This document shows, piece after piece, positions 1-5,179 of a stretch of 5,179 nucleotides of DNA. Both the position numbers and the translations under genes were made by a program. Numbering within the stretch: the stretch's first letter is position 1; the number at the start of each line of letters is the position of its first letter. The DNA is taken from assembly GCA_003510135.1 (NCBI GenBank), contig DOKY01000013.1:4147-9325 (forward strand). Direction: 5' to 3'. Source of the DNA: Pseudothermotoga sp. GTDB taxonomy: Bacteria > Thermotogota > Thermotogae > Thermotogales > DSM-5069. The notes below the pieces were generated by a model. It was given only the letters and a program-made list of their open reading frames with translations, ran no database searches and had not been told where the DNA came from.

Positions 1-16
1 TAATGACATTCTTTTT

Positions 17-25
17 GGGGAGGTG
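17..25 (+). promoter_or_regulatory. Ribosome binding site of the solute-binding protein gene
   Basis: GGGGAGGTG is a near-perfect complement to the 3' end of 16S rRNA. The GGAGG core at 19-23 leaves 7 nt before the ATG at 31, which is close to optimal. The site decides the start: the in-frame GTG at 25-27 shares its first base with the site, leaving no spacer, so the ATG is preferred. The 16 bases before it are too short to show a promoter or an upstream gene. Confidence 0.85.
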
Positions 26-30
26 TGGTT

Positions 31-1803
31 ATGAGGAAGTTCCTTCTGGTGTTACTCGCGGCTTTGGCCTGTTTGGTATTCGCGACAGAGTACATGGTGG
101 AAGACGAACTTGTGACACCGGATCCATCACCAAAGAGCGGTGGAACCTTGAGGCTCCTGCTGGCTTCGACTCCTGAATCTTACCTGCTGTACGGAACCCT
201 CGACTCTTCGAGTTACAGTGTGATCATGGGGCCTATGTTCTCACCTCTCGTGGCAATGCACCCTGTGACCAACGAAATTGTACCTGCACTTGCAAAATCC
301 TGGAGCACTTCACCGGATGGGAAAGAAGTTACATTCAAGCTCCGCGAGGCTTACTGGTCGGATGGGACCCCCATCACTGCAGACGACGTGGTGTTCACTT
401 TCAAGTACTTCGTCATGAACCAGTACGCACGGGGCAACTCCATAGCCAGGTTCACGATACCGGACGAACACGGTGTCAACAAGATGATCGAATGGGTCAA
501 GATCGACGACAAGACCGTCAAAGCGATCCTTCCATCACCTTACGGAGCCTTCTTCACAGTTCTCTCACACGTTTATATCTATCCGAAGCACAAGCTTGAA
601 CCTCTCATCGACAAGAACGATCTTGGCTCGGTCAACAAGGTTTGGCTGTCCAACACCGACCCAAAGGAAATCGTCGTCAACGGTCCATTCAAACCCGTTC
701 AGCTGATAACGGATCAAAAGCTCGTGCTCGAGAGAAACCCGTATTTCTGGAAAGTGGATAGATTTGGAAACAGACTGCCTTATTTCGACAGGGTGGAGTA
801 TCTGATCATAAGGGACGCAGAGATGAGACTTGCAAAGTTCATGGCCGGCGAGATCGATTTCATGGCGATCTCATCGAAAGACTTTCCGATGCTGAAAGAA
901 CAAGAATTGACCGGAAAAACACCGTACGTCGTTTACGCAACCCAGCCGACTCAGGCAACACCGAGTCCGATACACATTTCCTTCAACTTCGATGTGGACG
1001 ATCCGGAACTGCGTGATCTCTTCAGAAAACTCGAATTCAGAGAGGCCATGGAGTACGCACTCAACAGAGAGAGAATCATAGACGAAGTCTTCGCAGGCTT
1101 GGCGATTCCTGACGCAGGCTTGATACTCCCATCCAACAAGGCCTTCTACAATCCAAAGGTGGAAGAACTCTTGAGACCTTACGATCTGAAGAAGGCCAAC
1201 GAACTGCTGGACAAAATCGGCCTGACGAAGAGAGACAAGGAAGGTTACAGGCTCTTCCCGAGTGGCAGGAGAGTCGAGTTCAATCTGCTCGTTCAGAACT
1301 CACCGAAGGAATACCAGGACGTCGCGCTCATATTTGCTGAAGATCTGAAAAGGATCGGGATAAAGGTCAACTTACAGATCCTCGATGCGTCCCTGGTCGG
1401 AGAGATGTTTGGAGCGGGCAACTTCCAGGCCGGCATAAGGGCGTTCGGCAACCAGCCAGACCTGCAACTCAGAAAAGCCATCTGGCAACCTGGAACGCAG
1501 CTCTACTACTGGCACTACTCGACCATGGACAAGACCAAGACGCCTCCGCAGCCGGTTTTCGAGGAAATGCTCGACTGGGAAAAGAGGATCTGGGAACTGT
1601 TCGAAAAGGCCCAGATAGAGATGGATCCTGCCAAGAGAAAGGCTTACTACGATGAAGTTCAGGAACTGTACCACACCTACTTGCCCGTCATCTTTGTGTG
1701 CAAAGGCATGAACATCTGGGGCTTCAACAAGACCTTAGGCAATGCGGGTGTGACAGAAGAGGGCGTGCCCATCTTCATCGTTTGGACCAGCTACAGGAAA
1801 TGA
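31..1803 (+). CDS. Family 5 extracellular solute-binding protein of a peptide/oligosaccharide ABC importer
   Basis: Binding component that captures an oligopeptide or oligosaccharide outside the cytoplasmic membrane and hands it to the permeases downstream. The ATG at 31 gives 590 residues, usual for the family. It lies 7 nt after GGAGG (19-23); an in-frame GTG at 25 overlaps the end of that site and is too close to use. Residues 1-18 form a Sec signal (MRK, hydrophobic core, VFA|TE as likely signal peptidase I site); Cys14 lacks a proper lipobox, so a soluble secreted protein is more likely than a lipoprotein. The mature protein opens with SGGTLR, then the family 5 hallmark at about 86-123 (PALAKSW, SPDGKEVTFKLR, WSDGTPITADDVVFTF). 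Further landmarks are NGPF (217-220), GNRLPYFD (246-253), AGEIDF (272-277) and REAMEYALNRERI (337-349). It is intact and first in the operon. The family call is secure; the ligand is unknown. Confidence 0.95.
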   Translation: MRKFLLVLLAALACLVFATEYMVEDELVTPDPSPKSGGTLRLLLASTPESYLLYGTLDSSSYSVIMGPMFSPLVAMHPVTNEIVPALAKSWSTSPDGKEVTFKLREAYWSDGTPITADDVVFTFKYFVMNQYARGNSIARFTIPDEHGVNKMIEWVKIDDKTVKAILPSPYGAFFTVLSHVYIYPKHKLEPLIDKNDLGSVNKVWLSNTDPKEIVVNGPFKPVQLITDQKLVLERNPYFWKVDRFGNRLPYFDRVEYLIIRDAEMRLAKFMAGEIDFMAISSKDFPMLKEQELTGKTPYVVYATQPTQATPSPIHISFNFDVDDPELRDLFRKLEFREAMEYALNRERIIDEVFAGLAIPDAGLILPSNKAFYNPKVEELLRPYDLKKANELLDKIGLTKRDKEGYRLFPSGRRVEFNLLVQNSPKEYQDVALIFAEDLKRIGIKVNLQILDASLVGEMFGAGNFQAGIRAFGNQPDLQLRKAIWQPGTQLYYWHYSTMDKTKTPPQPVFEEMLDWEKRIWELFEKAQIEMDPAKRKAYYDEVQELYHTYLPVIFVCKGMNIWGFNKTLGNAGVTEEGVPIFIVWTSYRK

Positions 1804-1810
1804 TCATCCT

Positions 1811-1832
1811 GGGCTCCCCGCTCGGGGGGCCC
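1811..1832 (+). promoter_or_regulatory. Intercistronic GC-rich stem-loop between binding protein and permease genes
   Basis: GGGCTCCCC (1811-1819) pairs with GGGGGGCCC (1824-1832) in a 9-bp stem with a GCTC loop. Eight pairs are G-C and one is a T-G (1815-1828) that pairs as U-G only in the + strand transcript. The arm starts 7 nt after the TGA stop of the binding protein gene. What follows is TTCTCAAA, not a run of T, so a complete intrinsic terminator is unlikely, and the next four genes have no other visible source of transcription. The likely role, by analogy with other binding-protein transporter operons, is to protect the upstream message from 3' exonucleases or to cause partial termination, so that binding protein is made in excess over membrane components. 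The structure is seen; the role is inferred. Confidence 0.75.
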
Positions 1833-1839
1833 TTCTCAA

Positions 1840-1846
1840 AGGTGAT
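1840..1846 (+). promoter_or_regulatory. Ribosome binding site of the DppB-like permease gene
   Basis: AGGTGAT matches the AGGUGAU portion of the anti-Shine-Dalgarno complement and ends 5 nt before the ATG at 1852. It begins only 7 nt after the 3' arm of the stem-loop (ends 1832), so an initiating ribosome would probably cover or melt that hairpin. Confidence 0.75.
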
Positions 1847-1851
1847 TCAAG

Positions 1852-2820
1852 ATGTGGACGTTCGTTGTGCGCAGGATTCTGATCATGATACCGATGATGT
1901 TCTTCGTGTCCGTCATCTGTTTCGTGATCACAGAGCTCCAACCGGGTGATTTCCTTTCGCAATATCTCGAAAATCCACGCATTTCTCCTGAGCAGATCGA
2001 ATCTCTCAGAAGAGAGCTCGCTCTCGACAAACCGGCCTACCAAAGGTATTTCATGTGGATAAAGAACATCGTCACCAAGGGAGATTTCGGTTATTCCTTT
2101 TCCTACCAGAGGCCCGTCGTGGAACTGATCTGGGAAAGGCTTGGCTGGACCGTGGCGATCTCCGTACTGACGATAGGGTTTCAGTGGCTCTTCGCAACGC
2201 TCATGGGTATCTACTCAGCACTGCATCCATACACACCGGGCGATTACACGCTCACGGTTCTGGGATTCGTTGGCCTCTCGATCCCAGAATTCTTTCTCGC
2301 TCTGGTTCTCACGTACCTTGTTCTCAGACTGGGAGGCACCGCGGTGGGTGGCCTGTTCTCGCCACAGTTCATAGGCGCCCCGATGAGCTGGGGAAAGTTC
2401 GTTGATCTACTCAAGCATCTGTGGCTTCCCATCGTAGTGGTAGGTGTGAGTGGGCTTGCCGGCTTGATGAGGATCATGCGTGGAAACATGCTGGATGTGC
2501 TGGGTTCGCCTTTCGTCATTGCTTTGAGGGCACGAGGTCTGGACGAAAAAACCGTGAGAAGACACGTGATAAAGAACGCGATGAACCCCCTGGTCAGCAT
2601 AGCTGGTATGGAACTTCCAAACGTGTTCAGCGGCACGATCATCGCCTCGATAGTGTTGAATCTGCCAACGATAGGACCATTTTTCTACAACGCGCTGTTG
2701 AACCACGATCAGTATCTGGTGATGACCTTTCTCCTGTTCATAGCTCTGATAACACAGATCGGGAATCTGCTCGCCGATATCGCTCTGGCCCTGCTTGATC
2801 CAAGGATAAGGATCAGTTGA
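1852..2820 (+). CDS. ABC importer permease, DppB/OppB type
   Basis: One of two membrane subunits forming the translocation channel. At 322 residues it has the usual DppB/OppB length. Visible layout: TM1 about 8-27 after the short MWTFVVRR start; an extracytoplasmic loop about 28-98 carrying QPGDF, a LRRELALDKP segment and the GDFGYSF motif (78-84) typical of the DppB/OppB N-terminal region; further hydrophobic spans near 100-124, 134-160, 188-207, 247-270 and 288-312. The cytoplasmic EAA loop that docks on the ATPase lies about 222-246 (ALRARGLDEKTVRRHVIKNA, with invariant Gly229). The C-terminus ALLDPRIRIS is the standard family ending. The start is supported by AGGTGAT at good spacing. It follows the binding protein gene by 48 nt and precedes the partner permease by 9 nt. 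A dpp/opp name would imply a substrate that is not shown, so no symbol is given. Confidence 0.95.
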   Translation: MWTFVVRRILIMIPMMFFVSVICFVITELQPGDFLSQYLENPRISPEQIESLRRELALDKPAYQRYFMWIKNIVTKGDFGYSFSYQRPVVELIWERLGWTVAISVLTIGFQWLFATLMGIYSALHPYTPGDYTLTVLGFVGLSIPEFFLALVLTYLVLRLGGTAVGGLFSPQFIGAPMSWGKFVDLLKHLWLPIVVVGVSGLAGLMRIMRGNMLDVLGSPFVIALRARGLDEKTVRRHVIKNAMNPLVSIAGMELPNVFSGTIIASIVLNLPTIGPFFYNALLNHDQYLVMTFLLFIALITQIGNLLADIALALLDPRIRIS

Positions 2821-2825
2821 GGTGA
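2819..2825 (+). promoter_or_regulatory. Ribosome binding site of the DppC-like permease gene
   Basis: GAGGTGA lies 4 nt before the ATG at 2830, and its first two bases are the last two of the TGA stop (2818-2820) of the upstream permease gene. A ribosome ending on DppB is therefore placed directly at the DppC start, which favours coupled, near-equal synthesis of the two channel halves. Confidence 0.8.
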
Positions 2826-2829
2826 GAGT

Positions 2830-3915
2830 ATGAACACGTGGCAGAGAGTTTTCTACCAGTTCAAAAGACACAAGCTCGGTTTGATCGGCTTTTGGACACT
2901 GGCGGTTCTGTACGTCCTGATAATCTTTGCCGACTTCATTTCACCATACAATTTCACCGAGACCCACAGTCGTTTCACATACGCGCCCCCAACGAAGATC
3001 AGGTTCTTTCACGAAGGAAAATTCAAAGGGCCTTTCATCTATGGGCTCAAGAGAACGAGAGATCCCGTCACGTTCAAAGTGAAGTACGAGGAAGACAAAT
3101 CTAAGATTTACCCGATTAAGCTGTTCGTCAGGGGTGAAGAATACGAGTTCTGGGGGTTTTTCAAGACCAACGTACATCTGTTCGGTGTAGAGGCGGATTC
3201 AAACGAGATGATGCTGCTTCTCTTCGGAGCGGATAGGTTCGGCAGGGACCTGTTCTCCAGAGTCTTGCATGGTGGCAGGGTTTCTCTCACGGTGGGTCTG
3301 GTTGGCACGTTCATAAGCGTTCTCATTGGTTCGATCGTCGGGGCGATTTCGGGCTACTACGGGGGTTGGATCGACGTTCTGATCCAGAGGTTCATTGAGT
3401 TGCTCAGGTCCTTCCCGAGAATCCCTCTGTGGCTCGCCCTGTCCGTCATACTGCCCCCAAGCTGGCCCAGCACATGGGTGTACTTTGGAATCGTGGTCGT
3501 CCTGTCACTCATAGGCTGGATGGGTGTTGCGCGTGTCGTCAGAGGTATGGTCCTGAGCCTGAGAGAAAAAGAGTTCGTGCTCGCAGCGAAGGTGGCAGGA
3601 GTTTCGAATTTCAAGATAATCACCAGACACCTGATACCAAACATCATGAGCTATCTGGTGGTTGTCTCAACCCTATCGATACCAGGAATGATCCTGGGAG
3701 AGAGTGCGATAAGCTTTTTGGGGTTGGGCATAAAGGAACCCATGACGAGCTGGGGATTGCTTCTGAATCAGGCCCAGTCGCTTTCTGCACTTTCGACGAG
3801 CCCATGGTTGCTCATACCGGGATTTTTCATAATGGTCTCGGTTCTGGCTTTCAACTTCGTCGGCGATGCGCTGAGGGACGCACTCGATCCTTACAGGACG
3901 GTTGAGAAGGTATGA
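2830..3915 (+). CDS. ABC importer permease, DppC/OppC type, with enlarged extracytoplasmic loop
   Basis: Second channel subunit, pairing with the DppB-like permease. It has 361 residues, against about 280-310 for ordinary DppC/OppC. The N-terminus (FKRHKLGLIGFWTL) and TM1 about 17-37 are standard. Between TM1 and the family motif GADRFGRDLFSR (133-144) lie about 95 residues, some 60-70 more than usual, rich in charged and aromatic residues and expected outside the membrane. The rest is conventional: GGRVSL (148-153), hydrophobic spans near 152-177, 198-209, 215-235, 273-298 and 325-347, the EAA loop about 248-271 (AAKVAGVSNFKIITRHLIPN, conserved Gly257), ESAISFLGLG (291-300) and the C-terminal GDALRDALDP (345-354). 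The insert plus SFPRIPLWLAL (194-204) resembles the long-loop branch of this family, which includes YejE-like permeases. Its last 4 nt overlap the ATPase gene. Confidence 0.94.
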   Translation: MNTWQRVFYQFKRHKLGLIGFWTLAVLYVLIIFADFISPYNFTETHSRFTYAPPTKIRFFHEGKFKGPFIYGLKRTRDPVTFKVKYEEDKSKIYPIKLFVRGEEYEFWGFFKTNVHLFGVEADSNEMMLLLFGADRFGRDLFSRVLHGGRVSLTVGLVGTFISVLIGSIVGAISGYYGGWIDVLIQRFIELLRSFPRIPLWLALSVILPPSWPSTWVYFGIVVVLSLIGWMGVARVVRGMVLSLREKEFVLAAKVAGVSNFKIITRHLIPNIMSYLVVVSTLSIPGMILGESAISFLGLGIKEPMTSWGLLLNQAQSLSALSTSPWLLIPGFFIMVSVLAFNFVGDALRDALDPYRTVEKV

Positions 3916-4877
3916 GGCTGCTTGAAGTGAAAGATTTGAAGGTTTATTTCAACACACTGGACGGTCTTGTGAAGGCTGTCGACGGAGTTTCTTTCACACT
4001 CGACGAGCAAGAGACACTCGCGATCGTGGGAGAATCCGGTTGTGGCAAGACGGTTACCGTACTGACGATCCTCGGGTTGATCAGGAAAGCGATCGTGAGT
4101 GGGAGTATCCTGTATCGCGGTATGGAATTGACGAAGCTTTCACAAAAAGAACTTGAAGAGATACGTGGCAGAAAGATCTCCATGATCTTTCAAGAGCCAA
4201 TGTCATCGTTCGATCCACTCTACACTGTTGGAAAACAGATGATGGAAGTTGCCATGAAACATTTGAAGATAGATGAAGAACGTGCAAGAGAGCTGTGCAT
4301 AGAGATGTTGAAGAAGGTGCAGATACCTCTGGCAGAACAACGGTTTAACGAATATCCCCACCAGATGAGCGGTGGAATGCTGCAGAGAATCATGATAGCA
4401 ATCGCTCTGCTCACCAATCCGGACATCGTCATCGCGGACGAGCCCACCACGGCGCTGGACGTCACCATACAGGCACAGGTACTCAATCTGTTCAAACAAC
4501 TGCAGAAACAGTACAGAACCTCTGTGATCTTCATCACACATGATCTTGGTGTCGTGGCGGAAGTCGCCGACAGGGTCCATGTGATGTACGCTGGAAAGAT
4601 CGTGGAAAGGGCGGATGTCGTGAAACTCTTTGAGCATCCCCTGCATCCTTACACGAAGGGATTGCTCGAATCCAGGCTCAAAAAGGAGTACAAAAACAAG
4701 AAGCTTCCGTTCATTGAAGGCGTGGTTCCCCCACCCACCAGCTGGCCCAGCGGCTGCAGGTTCCATCCCAGATGTCCCAAAGCCATGGAGATCTGCAGCA
4801 AAAAAGAGCCCATGGAGGTTCAGCTGGACGGTTCTTCCGTTGCGTGCTGGCTGTACAACGAAGGTGATGTTCGATGA
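3912..4877 (+). CDS. ABC importer ATPase, DppD/OppD type
   Basis: One of two cytoplasmic nucleotide-binding subunits driving import. All catalytic elements are intact in the 321 residues: Walker A GESGCGKT (40-47), Q-loop FQEP with Gln94, signature MSGGMLQR (152-159), Walker B DIVIADEP with Glu177 as catalytic base, D-loop ALD (181-183) and switch His210. The C-terminal oligopeptide/dipeptide extension is present: HPYTKGLL (245-252), then four cysteines at 282, 288, 295 and 312 around GCRFHPRC. Such a cysteine set is characteristic of OppD/DppD proteins and has been reported to hold a [4Fe-4S] cluster in some structures; binding here is inferred. The ATG at 3912 sits in an ATGA overlap with the stop of the DppC-like gene. 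Only a weak site (GAG/AAGG, 3904-3910) precedes it, so translation probably depends on termination of the upstream gene. Confidence 0.96.
   Translation: MRLLEVKDLKVYFNTLDGLVKAVDGVSFTLDEQETLAIVGESGCGKTVTVLTILGLIRKAIVSGSILYRGMELTKLSQKELEEIRGRKISMIFQEPMSSFDPLYTVGKQMMEVAMKHLKIDEERARELCIEMLKKVQIPLAEQRFNEYPHQMSGGMLQRIMIAIALLTNPDIVIADEPTTALDVTIQAQVLNLFKQLQKQYRTSVIFITHDLGVVAEVADRVHVMYAGKIVERADVVKLFEHPLHPYTKGLLESRLKKEYKNKKLPFIEGVVPPPTSWPSGCRFHPRCPKAMEICSKKEPMEVQLDGSSVACWLYNEGDVR
4861..4868 (+). promoter_or_regulatory. Ribosome binding site of the DppF-like ATPase gene
   Basis: AAGGTGAT lies inside the last codons of the DppD-like gene and ends 5 nt before the ATG at 4874. Unlike the DppC/DppD junction, this ATGA overlap has its own good site, so the DppF-like subunit could also be initiated independently. 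Confidence 0.75.
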
Positions 4878-5179
4878 TAGTCTCGCTTCGTAAGGTCAAA
4901 AAATATTTCCCCGTCAGGGCGGGAGTATTTTTACAGGTTGTCGGTTGGGTCAGGGCGCTCGAAGAGCTGGATCTGGACATAGACGAGAACGAGACGGTGG
5001 GCGTTGTTGGAGAATCTGGTTGTGGAAAAACGACGCTTGGCAGAATCGTTGCGAGGATTCTTCAGCCGACTTCTGGCAGGATCGAATTTCAAGGCGTAGA
5101 TGTGACGAAAAAGGTTTCCAGAGATATCGAAAGACTCTTTCGAAGAACCGTTCAAATGGTCTTTCAAGATCCGTTCAGA
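4874..5179 (+). CDS. ABC importer ATPase, DppF/OppF type (partial, runs off the 3' edge)
   Basis: Second nucleotide-binding subunit, expected to form the ATPase heterodimer with the DppD-like protein. The first 102 codons are open to the last base of the window; the family is usually about 310-330 residues, so roughly two thirds lie outside. The ATG at 4874 overlaps the upstream TGA as ATGA and is served by AAGGTGAT. Visible parts: KKYFPVRAGVF (9-19), typical of the OppF/DppF N-terminus; a VRALEELDLDI strand region (26-36); Walker A GESGCGKT (46-53) followed by TLGR (54-57), which is the OppF/DppF form and not the OppD form; QPTSGRIEFQG (64-74); and the Q-loop MVFQDPF with Gln98. Signature, Walker B and switch histidine lie beyond the edge, so integrity cannot be judged. 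Assignment to DppF, not a second DppD, rests on the TLGR motif, the N-terminus and gene order. Confidence 0.92.
   Translation, partial: MIVSLRKVKKYFPVRAGVFLQVVGWVRALEELDLDIDENETVGVVGESGCGKTTLGRIVARILQPTSGRIEFQGVDVTKKVSRDIERLFRRTVQMVFQDPFR

Noticed and set aside
1..16. TAATGA at the left edge as a promoter -10 element or the stop codons of an upstream gene
   Set aside because: Only a few bases are available, with no -35 region or reading frame to test either idea.
25..30. GTG at 25 as the start of the binding protein gene
   Set aside because: It overlaps the last base of the Shine-Dalgarno site, leaving no spacer. The ATG at 31 has ideal spacing and begins directly with the MRK signal-peptide start.
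64..72. Cys14 of the binding protein as a lipoprotein attachment site
   Set aside because: The residues before it are A-L-A and not the usual L-[AS]-[GA] lipobox, the hydrophobic stretch before it would be short, and VFA|TE a few residues later is a good signal peptidase I site.
1811..1837. Full intrinsic terminator ending the binding protein transcript
   Set aside because: The stem is strong but is followed by TTCTCAAA and not a T-run, and the downstream genes belong functionally to the same transporter with no room for a separate promoter.
2407..2871. 154-codon open frame on the - strand across the DppB/DppC junction
   Set aside because: Antisense to two well-supported permease genes, with low-complexity His/Gln/Ser-rich content and no family motif.
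4203..4766. 187-codon open frame on the - strand opposite the DppD-like ATPase
   Set aside because: It lies wholly antisense to a gene with every ABC ATPase motif intact. Its translation is rich in His, Cys and Arg with no recognisable domain, as expected of a shadow frame.
4030..5041. Near-identical short stretches around 4030-4051 and 5010-5031 as a DNA repeat
   Set aside because: Both encode the Walker A motif GESGCGKT of two paralogous ATPases, and they differ at third codon positions, so this is protein-level conservation.

Overview
The window looks like a piece of a Thermotogales chromosome (Thermotoga or Pseudothermotoga type; inferred, not proven). The reasons are roughly even base composition, heavy use of AGA/AGG arginine codons and ATA isoleucine codons, strong extended Shine-Dalgarno sites of the GGAGGTGA type, very tight gene packing, and a short secretion signal starting MRKFLLVLLAALA, as is common on thermotogal binding proteins. 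All four complete genes end in TGA.

Layout, all on the + strand: (1) a secreted family 5 solute-binding protein, 31-1803; (2) a 48-nt gap holding a strong GC-rich stem-loop, 1811-1832; (3) a DppB/OppB-type permease, 1852-2820; (4) a DppC/OppC-type permease with an enlarged extracytoplasmic loop, 2830-3915; (5) a DppD/OppD-type ATPase, 3912-4877; (6) a DppF/OppF-type ATPase, 4874 to the window edge, about the first third of the protein. The order is the classic A-B-C-D-F order of a dipeptide/oligopeptide/nickel (PepT) family ABC importer. Spacing is 48 nt, then 9 nt, then two 4-nt ATGA overlaps, so the genes almost certainly form one transcription unit with translational coupling towards the 3' end.

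How it works together: the binding protein captures solute outside the cytoplasmic membrane and delivers it to the two-permease channel, and the two ATPases power import. The substrate cannot be read from this sequence. In Thermotogales, transporters annotated as oligopeptide importers often bind plant-derived oligosaccharides instead of peptides, so both options stay open. No flanking glycosidase, peptidase or regulator is visible to decide.

No RNA gene, mobile element, CRISPR array or unexplained long non-coding stretch is present. The points most worth a second look are the intercistronic hairpin, the permease loop insertion and the four-cysteine C-terminus of the DppD-like ATPase. Overall this is an ordinary transporter operon and I do not see a novel system in it.
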